This document shows, in pieces, positions 16,093 through 23,590 of a DNA stretch of 64,000 nt. Each line of letters starts with the position of its first letter. The first letter of the stretch is position 1. The translations under genes were made by a program, and so were the position numbers. The notes under the pieces are model-generated. The model had not been told where the DNA came from, searched no databases, and saw only the letters and a program-made list of their open reading frames with translations. This DNA is from Sphingomonas sp. (lineage in GTDB: Bacteria; Pseudomonadota; Alphaproteobacteria; Sphingomonadales; Sphingomonadaceae). Where the stretch lies: the NCBI GenBank assembly GCA_017418975.1, contig JAFOMG010000032.1, forward strand, positions 1-64,000. The letters run 5' to 3'.

Positions 16093-16571
16093 TATGCGCC
16101 CACCTTGTTCTTGCGGCTCATGCCGGCGATGTCGAGGACCTGCGGGTTCTGCGCTTCGTGCGGATGCTCGGCACCGTTATAGATGCGCAGGTTGCGCATC
16201 TGCTGGCGGCCGAGCGGACCGCGCGGGATCATGCGCTCCACGGCCTTTTCGAGCACGCGCTCCGGGAAACGGCCCTCGAGCACCTTGCCCGCGGTGATCC
16301 CCTTGATGCCGCCCGCATAGCCGGTGTGCTTGTAGTACACCTTCTGCGCCAGCTTCTTGCCGGTGAACCTGATCTTGTCCGCGTTGATGACGATGACGTT
16401 GTCACCGCAATCGACGTGCGGGGTGAAGCTCGTCTTGTGCTTGCCGCGCAGGACGTTGGCGATCACGACGGCGGCGCGGCCGACGATCAGGCCGTCGGCA
16501 TCGACGATGTGCCACTTCTTCTCCACCTCGGCCGGCTTGGCCGACTTGGTGGTCTTCATCAGCGCCTTCAT
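16092..16571 (-). CDS. rplM: Ribosomal protein L13
   Basis: Early-assembling large-subunit protein, 159 residues. Recognised by KKWHIVDADGLIVGRAA, DCGDNVIVINADKIRFTGKK, the HTGYAGGIK segment and VERMIPRGPLGRQQMRNL. It is the first gene of the conserved rplM-rpsI operon. The 16572-16704 interval upstream contains a TTGACT -35-like element on this strand (16658-16663), but no clear -10 partner was found. Confidence 0.97.
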   Translation of the reverse strand: MKALMKTTKSAKPAEVEKKWHIVDADGLIVGRAAVVIANVLRGKHKTSFTPHVDCGDNVIVINADKIRFTGKKLAQKVYYKHTGYAGGIKGITAGKVLEGRFPERVLEKAVERMIPRGPLGRQQMRNLRIYNGAEHPHEAQNPQVLDIAGMSRKNKVGA

Positions 16572-16704
16572 GGGCGAGACCTTTCGAGTATGAAACGCAA
16601 GCGCGCCACCCTTCCGGGCAGCGCGGTTGATGGCCCTCTGACGATTCGCGCGGAGAAAGTCAAGAAAAGCGCGGGTTTGCTGACGGGTATTTGGATACCT
16701 TGGG

Positions 16705-17463
16705 CTATTCCGAGGCCGGATCCACGGTGAGCAGCGTGACGCTGACCTTCTCCAGCCCGCCCGCCCGGATGCGCAGCGTCTTGCGGTTGCGTGTGATCAG
16801 CCCGGTACGGGGATCCATGTCCGTCACCCGTTCGAGCGTCACGTCGGGGGCATCGGCGCGGACGGTGCTGCGGAACAGGCCGCCCGGCAGCGCGGCGACG
16901 GTGCGCTGTCCCTCGAGCGGTATCGTGCCGCCATAGGCCGATTGGCCCGGCAGGCGGACCGGCGTGCTGCCGGGGGTCATCGTCTCGTCCGCGATCAGCG
17001 CCACCACGAGCGAGGCGAGCATCGCACGCTGGCGTTCGATCGGCAGCGCGCGGAGCGGAGCGGCGATGCGCGCGGCGAGCTTCTCGCGCTCGGCCGGCGC
17101 CAGGGTGCGCCGGGCAGCGGCGACTTCGGCGACGCGGCGGCAGAAGCGGTCCCACAGGGCCGGCATGTCGTCGATCGCGACGATCGCGCCGCGCGGATCG
17201 AGATGGAAGACGAGCGTGCTGCCGGCGAGCGCGCCGAACCCGGCTTCATAGGCGGCACCGGTGCTGTCGGCGGTTTCGCCCGTGCCGGCGCGAAGCATCA
17301 CTTCGGCGCGATAGCCCATGCCTTCGCGCGTGAAGCGGACATCGCGCTCCATGCGATAGATGCGGGCATCTTCGCGGCGCTCGGTCACCACCCGGATCGG
17401 CGCATCCAGTGGCGGGGCGAAGCCCGCCGCGCTCGCCTGGAGGACGATCGCGGTGAGCAGCAT
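16705..17463 (-). CDS. Exported protein of unknown function
   Basis: A 252-residue protein with a short hydrophobic N-terminus (MLLTAIVLQASAAGFA) that looks like a signal peptide. The rest is mainly beta-type sequence with repeated Val/Arg/Thr strands, for example RIYRMERDVRFTREGMGY and RKTLRIRAGGLEKVSVTLL. No family was recognised. The start shares one base with the cutA stop (TGATG), so it is the third gene of the ctaA-cutA-orf unit. It is probably periplasmic. Confidence 0.65.
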   Translation of the reverse strand: MLLTAIVLQASAAGFAPPLDAPIRVVTERREDARIYRMERDVRFTREGMGYRAEVMLRAGTGETADSTGAAYEAGFGALAGSTLVFHLDPRGAIVAIDDMPALWDRFCRRVAEVAAARRTLAPAEREKLAARIAAPLRALPIERQRAMLASLVVALIADETMTPGSTPVRLPGQSAYGGTIPLEGQRTVAALPGGLFRSTVRADAPDVTLERVTDMDPRTGLITRNRKTLRIRAGGLEKVSVTLLTVDPASE

Positions 17464-17777
17464 CAGCGCGTCTCGCCTTCCGCCCAGGCGCCCACCTTCT
17501 CGTCGGCCGTCACGGTCCAGCTCTCGATCACCGGCAGCTCATAGGGGTGGAGCGCGGCGATCCGCGCGTGCAGCCGGGTGGCGAGCATCGGGCGGGTCTT
17601 GAACAGCACCGGCACTTCCTCCGCCCGCTCCAGCGCGCCGTGCCACAGATAGAGCGAGGTGCAGGGGGCGAGGATGTTGGCGCAGGCGGCGAGATGCTCG
17701 GCCAGCACGGCTTCCGCCACCCGCTCGGCATCCGCGCGGTTGGCGAAGGTCACGTAGAAGAGCGTCAGCGCGCTCAA
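17463..17777 (-). CDS. cutA: Divalent cation tolerance protein CutA
   Basis: A 104-residue trimeric ferredoxin-like protein. It matches CutA through FYVTFANRADAERVAEAVLAE, LAACANIL, LYLWHGALERAEEVPVLFK and the C-terminal HPYELPVIESW. The start is a TTG at 17777 embedded in the TGA stop of ctaA (TTGA), which gives the normal family length. No other start codon exists before the conserved region. The rare start and overlap suggest low, coupled translation behind heme A synthase. The family is linked to copper tolerance in E. coli, though its true role is unclear. Confidence 0.9.
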   Translation of the reverse strand: MSALTLFYVTFANRADAERVAEAVLAEHLAACANILAPCTSLYLWHGALERAEEVPVLFKTRPMLATRLHARIAALHPYELPVIESWTVTADEKVGAWAEGETR

Positions 17778-18805
17778 GCGCCGGTCCGGCTGCCGGCGAC
17801 GTGCGCCCCCCAGACGGCGGCGATCACCACCAGCGCGCCGGTGAGCTGATGGAGCGCGGCGAGCCAGATCGGCACCCCGGCCATCACCGTGGCGATGCCG
17901 AGCAGGATCTGGGTGCCGAAGGCGCTGTGGATCGCGATCGAGGCGCGGCGGCTGGCCGCGCGCACCCTGCGCGCGAGCAGGATCAGCCCGGCCACCGTCA
18001 CCCAGGCCCACCAGCGATGGATGAAATGCACCACCGCCGGATCGGAGAAGAGGACATGGCCCAGGCTCGCGCCCTGCTGGGTCACGCCCGGGAAGAAATG
18101 GCCGTTCATCAGCGGCCATTGATCGGTCACCAGCCCGGCATCGAGCCCCGCGACCAGCGCGCCGTAGAAGAGCTGGACGAACAGCACGAGCAGCGCCGCG
18201 ATGGCGAGGCCGGTCAGCCGGGCGGGGCGCGCCGCCGGGTTGCGGTTCAGCGCCAGCAGGTCGAGCGCGGTCCACACGATGCCGCCCAGCGTGAACAGGG
18301 CGGTGAGCAGGTGCGCGGCGAGCCAGAAATGATCGACCGCGGTGCTGGTCCTGTTGAGCCCGGACTGGACCATCCACCAGCCGAGCGCGCCCTGCAGCCC
18401 GCCCAGCGCGAGCAGCGCGGTCAGCCGCCAGCCATAGCCCTTCGGAATCGCGCGGCGGACGGCGAACCAGACCAGGGGCAGGAAGAAGGCGAGCCCGATC
18501 ACCCGCCCGAGCAGCCGGTGGAGATATTCCCAGAAGAAGATGTTCTTGAACTCGGCCAGCGACATGCCGCGGTTGAGCTGCTGATACTGGCCGATCTGCT
18601 GGTAGTGGGCGAACTCGGCCTGCCACTGCGCATCGGTGAGCGGCGGGACGGCGCCCGACAGCGGCTTCCACTCGGTGATCGACAGGCCGGATTCGGTGAG
18701 CCGGGTAATGCCGCCGATCACCACCATCAGCACGATCAGCGCCGCGACGGCGAACAGCCAATGGGCAAGGGCGCGGGGACGGGCGGAGGCGGGAAGCGAA
18801 GTCAT
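17774..18805 (-). CDS. ctaA: Heme A synthase (Cox15/CtaA)
   Basis: Oxidises the C8 methyl of heme O to make heme A for aa3-type cytochrome oxidase, in the inner membrane. The 343-residue product has eight membrane segments. Its heme-ligand histidines lie in FFWEYLHRLLGR, FWLAAHLLTAL, FIHRWWAWV and LAALHQLTGA, and it also has the GGITRLTESGLSITEWKP loop typical of the Cox15 type. The start is set at 18805 just before the first helix; the frame extends to ATG 18892 but that leader is atypical. It is the first gene of a three-gene unit. Confidence 0.93.
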   Translation of the reverse strand: MTSLPASARPRALAHWLFAVAALIVLMVVIGGITRLTESGLSITEWKPLSGAVPPLTDAQWQAEFAHYQQIGQYQQLNRGMSLAEFKNIFFWEYLHRLLGRVIGLAFFLPLVWFAVRRAIPKGYGWRLTALLALGGLQGALGWWMVQSGLNRTSTAVDHFWLAAHLLTALFTLGGIVWTALDLLALNRNPAARPARLTGLAIAALLVLFVQLFYGALVAGLDAGLVTDQWPLMNGHFFPGVTQQGASLGHVLFSDPAVVHFIHRWWAWVTVAGLILLARRVRAASRRASIAIHSAFGTQILLGIATVMAGVPIWLAALHQLTGALVVIAAVWGAHVAGSRTGA

Positions 18806-18962
18806 CTGGAGCACGGGCCGGAGGTCTAGTTCCGATGCGTGGCCAAGGCGAGTCCCGATCCGGACCGATTTGATTATTGGCACATCGGGCACGCAACGGG
18901 CCCGTTGACATGTAGGACCCTAGATGTTCTCATCTTGTTCTGATCGGGTGAGGGGGGATGGC

Positions 18963-19220
18963 ATGGCTTCCGATGTAACGGATTTCGATCCTGGAATCGT
19001 GGGCGGTCTAATCTTTTGCCTGGCGATGTTGGAGCGCTCCGAAAGGTGTAGAAATAAGCTGGACATTGACTTCACGCGGCGGACTTCCGCGATGGTCGAA
19101 GAGTTTACTTGCGCGAACACTGGGATTCCCTCGAAATCGATAGCGCGTCCGCGATTGGTGGAATTGGCGATTGAACGGAATATTGACAAATACCGCCACC
19201 CGCACGCACCATCGACTTAG
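18963..19220 (+). CDS. Small protein of unknown function, first gene of an accessory cassette
   Basis: 85 residues from ATG 18963, preceded by AGGGGGG at good spacing. An in-frame ATG at 18924 lacks a ribosome-binding site. The N-terminal part has a hydrophobic stretch (GIVGGLIFCLAMLE), then a charged region with two Cys and a basic C-terminus ending NIDKYRHPHAPST. No family was recognised. Codons are clearly less GC-biased than in ctaA or the deacylase gene, which suggests acquisition. It ends ten bases before the GAF gene. Confidence 0.55.
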   Translation: MASDVTDFDPGIVGGLIFCLAMLERSERCRNKLDIDFTRRTSAMVEEFTCANTGIPSKSIARPRLVELAIERNIDKYRHPHAPST

Positions 19221-19229
19221 GGGGTGGCT

Positions 19230-20225
19230 GTGGATATTGGGGAGATCAGGGGTAGGCTTCGAGAGGTGCGCTCGGCACACTCAGGGGCCGTCCAGAGAGC
19301 GAGCAAGTTTGTCAGGAGTGTGCTGGTAGCTGGCGGCGCGTTGGCCGCGGGTATTGCCCAATTCTGTACCTGGCCGTTAGGCGGCAAGCCGGACGCCGCA
19401 CAACTTGTGGGCATCATCGCGACAGGAATTGTATTTATCGGCGGCCTTTTCATCCTGTTGACCGAGCAGGATGCCGCGACCGCGATCAAGACCGCAGATG
19501 AAGCCCTGGCCAAGGCTGAAGATCTGGCGGCCGAAGCTGCGACGATCGAGGCATTTTTCGATGCCAATGACCGCCTCTCCGCAACGTTCCAGGCTGCGCT
19601 TTCGCTCCGCAGCGCCTTTGAACAGGCACTGAATCCAACCCCTGCCGATGTGGATATGCTGATCACGACTGCGTTCGACACCGTGAAGCGTCAGCTGGCG
19701 GTTGCGGCCGGTTTTAGGCAATCGGATCGGTGGACCATCGGCGTCTACCGCTCCGAGTTGGATGCCGTCACAGGTCGAGATCAGTTGCGCTGCTTGGTGC
19801 ATGATCGCGCCATTCCCTGTCAGGTCGGACAGGCTCGTAGCTGGCCAGAGGGCGTCGGCATTGCGGGCATCGCGTATACCAACCGGCGTGAGGTCGTCAT
19901 ACCGGACCTTCGTGCGGAAGGCATGCAGGCGATCTTCGGGCCGCAGGGTTTCTCCAATCCATTTGACGCGGATCGGTACATATCGATGGTATCCGTTCCT
20001 ATATTAGTGGCAGGGCGCTCCAAGCCCTGGGGCGTGGTGAACGCAACCAATGATCAGGCGGATCATTTTTCTGCTGATGGCCGAGCCGGCTTCAAGAACG
20101 ATGAGCCCATTCGCATGCTGGCGGCGTTTTGCGCGCTGGCAGTTGCAATGTACGATGCCGTCGATAAGGCGCGCGGAGCTTCGTCCTCGCCACCGGCGCC
20201 AGTCAGCTCTGGTTCAACCCCGTAA
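19230..20225 (+). CDS. Two-TM membrane protein with coiled coil and GAF-like sensor domain
   Basis: 331 residues. Predicted layout: a basic N-terminal helix (1-28), membrane helices at about 31-47 and 58-78, an alanine-rich coiled coil at about 80-107, then a GAF-like domain at about 130-310. The GAF-like part includes DVDMLITTAFDTVKRQL, WPEGVGIAGIAYTNRREVVI, SMVSVPILVAGRSKPWGVVN and LAAFCALAVAMYDAV. The start is GTG 19230 with AGGGGG five bases upstream; GTG 19224 is too close to that site. GAF domains bind cyclic nucleotides or other small ligands. Sensor plus membrane helices without a kinase or cyclase output is unusual. Confidence 0.7.
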   Translation: MDIGEIRGRLREVRSAHSGAVQRASKFVRSVLVAGGALAAGIAQFCTWPLGGKPDAAQLVGIIATGIVFIGGLFILLTEQDAATAIKTADEALAKAEDLAAEAATIEAFFDANDRLSATFQAALSLRSAFEQALNPTPADVDMLITTAFDTVKRQLAVAAGFRQSDRWTIGVYRSELDAVTGRDQLRCLVHDRAIPCQVGQARSWPEGVGIAGIAYTNRREVVIPDLRAEGMQAIFGPQGFSNPFDADRYISMVSVPILVAGRSKPWGVVNATNDQADHFSADGRAGFKNDEPIRMLAAFCALAVAMYDAVDKARGASSSPPAPVSSGSTP

Positions 20226-20241
20226 GCCAAAGGAGATGCGC

Positions 20242-20436
20242 ATGGAGTATCTAGCGTCTCAATCGCCCGAAGCGGATATCGATCGCGAGGTCGAGGAGCT
20301 GATCGGCAGGAAGGTTCACGGCTCGCTCGACGCCGCTGGTGCCATCCGTTTGTCGGAGCTTCAGGACCGAAGGCTGCGGCTGATGCGCCTATGGGAGGTC
20401 CGTCGCAGCGGAGGGGTCTTCCTCCGCCGCGCCTGA
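20242..20436 (+). CDS. Small charged helical protein, third gene of the cassette
   Basis: 64 residues from ATG 20242, with AAGGAG seven bases upstream (ATG 20236 would abut it). The sequence is strongly charged and helical: PEADIDREVEELIGRKVHG, then AIRLSELQDRRLRLMRLWEV. No family was recognised. It starts 16 bp after the GAF gene and reads as co-transcribed. The 20437-20631 region behind it holds nothing recognised. Confidence 0.55.
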   Translation: MEYLASQSPEADIDREVEELIGRKVHGSLDAAGAIRLSELQDRRLRLMRLWEVRRSGGVFLRRA

Positions 20437-20631
20437 GCAAGCGCCCAGCACAGCGTCGCGTTCGCGGCATGTGGCCGCGCCGCGGGTATCAACCGGACCG
20501 GGCGTATTCACGGCGCCCGACGGGCGATCCATGCGCGGAAGCAATGAGGTTAATCATTTTTAGGGATTCGTCTTCGCGCCGCTTCCGCGCATAGTCGGCC
20601 TTCGAGGTCGAAAAACAGGGGGAAGCGGGCA

Positions 20632-22176
20632 ATGACCCAGCGGTTGACACGGCGGCAGGCGATTGGCGGGGCCGTGGCGGCCGGGGGGCTGGCGAGCTGG
20701 CCGGGCCTGATCGCGCTGGCGGCCGAGCCCGAGACCCTGTTCCGCGAAGTGCTGCTCGTCGACGGGACGGGCGCGGCGCCCCGGCTCGCCAATGTGCTGG
20801 TCGCCGGCGACCGGATCATCGAGGTCGCGCCCGCTTCGGCGGGAGGCTCGGCGGTGCGGATCATCGCCGGGGAGGGGCGGGTGCTCGCGCCCGGCTTCAT
20901 CGACATGCACAGCCATGGCGATCCGCTGGACGACAGCTACGAGGCCTTTCTCGCGATGGGCGTGACCACGATCACCCTTGGCCAGGACGGCAGCGGGCCC
21001 CGGCTCGGCAAGGATCTCGATCCGCGGAGCTGGATGGCCGCGGTCGATCGCGCGGCGATCGACGTCAATGTCGCGTTGCTCGCCAGCCATGGCACGCTGC
21101 GCCGCGCGGCGGGCGTGCCGGATTCGGTCCGCCGCCCCGACGCGGCCGGGCTCGCGCGGATGGCGGCGCAGCTCGATGCCGAGCTGGGGGCGGGGGCGTT
21201 CGGCCTGTCCTATGGCCTGGAATATGTGCCGGGCATCTATTCGGAGACCGCGGAGCTGACCAATCTCGGCAAGGTGGTGGCGCGCCATGGCGGCGTGGTG
21301 ATGAGCCATATGCGCTCGGAAAATGACGAGGATATCAAGGCCTCGATCGACGAGCTGATCGCCTCGTCGCTGCCGGCGCGGCCGCACATCTCGCACCTCA
21401 AGGTCGTCTTCGGCAAGGGCGAGGCGCGGGCCCGCGAGCTGCTCGCCTATCTGGCCGAGAAGCGCCGCCAGGGGATCGACCTGACCGCCGATCAATATCC
21501 CTATGAGGCCGGCTATACCGGCATCGCGATCCTGTTCCCCAAATGGGCGCTGCCGCCGACGGACTATGCCAGGGTGGTCGCCGAGCGGCGGCAGGAGCTG
21601 CGCGACTATCTGGTGCAGCGCATGACCCGGCGCGGCGGGCCGGAGGCGCTGCTGATCGGCACCAGGCCCTATGCCGGCAAGACGCTGGCCCAGGCGGCGC
21701 GGGAGGCCGGGCTCGATTATGCCGACTTCCTGATCAAGATCGGCCCGCAGAGCGGATCGGGCGCGCATTTCACCCAGGACAAGGCATTGCAGGACGTGCT
21801 GCTGGTCGACCCGCACGTCGCCTTCTCCACCGATGGCGGGCCGGGCATGCGCCATCCGCGCGCGACCGGCACCTATGCCAAGCTGGTCGAGGAATATGTG
21901 GTGCGCGACCGCACGCTCACGATCGAGGAGATGGTCCGCAAGGGCACCGGCTATCCCGCCCATATCCTGCGCCTGGCCGATCGCGGCGTGATCCGCGCCG
22001 GGGCGAAGGCCGATCTGATCCTGTTCGATCCGGCAAAGGTGAAGGCGCGCTCCACCTATGTCGATCCCTTTGCCACGGCCGAGGGGTTCGACCTGGTGAT
22101 GGTGAATGGGAAGCCCGCTTTCGAGGGCGGCGTGCGCGTAGGGAAGAGCGGGCGGCTGCTGCGGCGAGGGCGATAG
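20632..22176 (+). CDS. N-acyl-D-amino-acid deacylase (D-aminoacylase family amidohydrolase)
   Basis: A 514-residue metal-dependent amidohydrolase with a Tat-like signal (RLTRRQAIGGAVAAGGLAS). Motifs: APGFIDMHSHGDP (the HxH site on strand 1), MGVTTITLGQDGSG, FGLSYGLEYVPG, PHISHLKVVFGKG and FSTDGGPGMRHPRATG (the late Asp). This matches the D-aminoacylase branch, which hydrolyses N-acyl-D-amino acids to the D-amino acid. The closing block GVIRAGAKADLILFDP is typical of the fold. It is exported and single-gene, and faces the acylase/serine hydrolase pair across a REPIN-like element. Confidence 0.82.
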   Translation: MTQRLTRRQAIGGAVAAGGLASWPGLIALAAEPETLFREVLLVDGTGAAPRLANVLVAGDRIIEVAPASAGGSAVRIIAGEGRVLAPGFIDMHSHGDPLDDSYEAFLAMGVTTITLGQDGSGPRLGKDLDPRSWMAAVDRAAIDVNVALLASHGTLRRAAGVPDSVRRPDAAGLARMAAQLDAELGAGAFGLSYGLEYVPGIYSETAELTNLGKVVARHGGVVMSHMRSENDEDIKASIDELIASSLPARPHISHLKVVFGKGEARARELLAYLAEKRRQGIDLTADQYPYEAGYTGIAILFPKWALPPTDYARVVAERRQELRDYLVQRMTRRGGPEALLIGTRPYAGKTLAQAAREAGLDYADFLIKIGPQSGSGAHFTQDKALQDVLLVDPHVAFSTDGGPGMRHPRATGTYAKLVEEYVVRDRTLTIEEMVRKGTGYPAHILRLADRGVIRAGAKADLILFDPAKVKARSTYVDPFATAEGFDLVMVNGKPAFEGGVRVGKSGRLLRRGR

Positions 22177-22208
22177 CTGCCTTTCACCGTCATCCCCGTG
22201 TTCCTAAC

Positions 22209-22345
22209 CGTCATCCCCGCGAAGGCGGGGATCCAGAGCCAGGGGCTGATGGCGTGCGGCTCGCCGAGGCGGTTCCGGAGAGCGTGCGCTCGATGGCATC
22301 GATAGCCCTGCGCTACCCTGGATCCCCGCCTTCGCGGGGATGACG
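22209..22345. repeat. REPIN-like inverted doublet, copy B
   Basis: The 28-bp ends at 22209-22236 and 22318-22345 are perfect reverse complements of each other (CGTCATCCCCGCGAAGG outward). The interior resembles copy A (GCCAnGGGC and GCGGCTCGCC shared) and the inverted copy C (TTCCGGAGAGCGT shared). It fills the gap between the convergent deacylase and serine hydrolase genes. Confidence 0.8.
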
Positions 22346-22375
22346 AAAAACCGGGACGGTGCCTTATTAATCGCC

Positions 22376-23590
22376 TTATTTCCCGCCCTTCGCCACTGCC
22401 TTGCACAGCCCGTCCGTCGCCAGCGCGATGCGCGATTCCGGCATGTCGCGGTTGCCCGGATCATTCTCCACGCCGCGCGTCTCGGTGTTGAAGGCGAGCA
22501 GCGTGCCCAGATGCTGGTCGGGGCACAGGCTCAGATAGGCGCGGAAGCCGTTCTGGTCGCCATTATGCCCGACGATGCGGATGCCGTCGGTCCTGTCGAG
22601 GAAGAAGGACAGGCCGCTCCAGGTGGTCGGCGCCATCCGTCCCTGGGTGAAATCCTCGCCCGCGCTGATCACCGGCCGCCACATCTCCTCGAGCGAGGCG
22701 CGCTTGAGGACGAGGTCATATTCGGCGCCGCGCTTGGGATCGCCGAGCAGGAAGGCCACATATTTCGCCATGTCGGGCAGCGGCGCGTTGAGCCCGCCGT
22801 TCGAGACGGTCACGCCGGTATCGGCGTCGAACGGGGCCGGCACACGCTTGCCGCCCTGGATGTAATAGCTGTGGGCGCGGTGGGGCAGGAGATAGGGCGG
22901 GGTCCGGTCGAAATAGCTCGATTGCATGCCGAGCGGGCGCAGGATGTTCTTGTCGACATAGACTTCGAAATCCTCGCCCGAGAGCCGCTCGATCACCTGG
23001 CCGAGATAGACGATGCCGGGATTGGAATAGCCGAACCGGCTGCCCGGTTTGAACTGCACCTCGGTATAGGGGATCATCGCCTCGAGCTGTTTCCAGCCCG
23101 GGGGCTCGAAGGGCTGCCATGGCTTGTCGCGCCACGGCCAGGTGCCGTTCCGGAAGCCGGCGCTGTGGCTCATCAGCTGGCGGAGAGTGATCGCGCCCGG
23201 ATCGCCGAACGGGTCGTGCACTCCGGCGAGCTCGGGGACGTAGCGGATGATCGGGTCGTCGAGCTTCACCAGCCCGCGGTCGCGCAGCTGCATGATCGCG
23301 ATGCCGGTCATCGTCTTGGTGATCGACGCCCAATGGTAGATGGTGCGCGCGTCGACCGGCACATGCGCCTCGGCATCCTGTTCGCCGATATGGTCGGCGA
23401 CGATCGTGCGGCCGTCGCGGATCACATAGAAGCTGCTGCCCGCGATCCCGGCCCTGGCGACCTCGGCGCGGTGGAGCGCGCGGAAATCGGCCACTGCCCG
23501 GTCGAGCGCCCTGTCGCTGCCGCGATCCTGCGCGGCGGCCGGGGCGGCGGCGAGAGTGGCGGCAAGCAGGAGCGGCGCGGCGCGCCTCAT
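22376..23590 (-). CDS. Exported serine hydrolase, class C beta-lactamase/esterase family
   Basis: 404 residues with a Sec signal (APLLLAATLAAAPAAAQ). The active-site Ser-Lys pair is S89-I-T-K92, the YxN motif is in RFGYSNPGIVYLGQ, and HNGDQNG stands where KTG/HxG is expected. This points to the esterase/D-peptidase branch rather than a true AmpC beta-lactamase. The start overlaps the penicillin-acylase stop by four bases (ATGA). The shared operon suggests the two enzymes act one after the other on amide or peptide substrates outside the cytoplasm. Confidence 0.82.
   Translation of the reverse strand: MRRAAPLLLAATLAAAPAAAQDRGSDRALDRAVADFRALHRAEVARAGIAGSSFYVIRDGRTIVADHIGEQDAEAHVPVDARTIYHWASITKTMTGIAIMQLRDRGLVKLDDPIIRYVPELAGVHDPFGDPGAITLRQLMSHSAGFRNGTWPWRDKPWQPFEPPGWKQLEAMIPYTEVQFKPGSRFGYSNPGIVYLGQVIERLSGEDFEVYVDKNILRPLGMQSSYFDRTPPYLLPHRAHSYYIQGGKRVPAPFDADTGVTVSNGGLNAPLPDMAKYVAFLLGDPKRGAEYDLVLKRASLEEMWRPVISAGEDFTQGRMAPTTWSGLSFFLDRTDGIRIVGHNGDQNGFRAYLSLCPDQHLGTLLAFNTETRGVENDPGNRDMPESRIALATDGLCKAVAKGGK

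Noticed and set aside
18905..18933. TTGACA as a promoter for the accessory cassette
   Set aside because: The -35 match at 18905-18910 is good, but at 16-18 bp spacing no acceptable -10 is present (TCTCAT at 17). It is left unannotated.
22376..23590. AmpC-type antibiotic-resistance beta-lactamase
   Set aside because: SxxK and YSN are present, but the KTG position reads HNG, and the operon with an acylase favours an esterase or peptidase.
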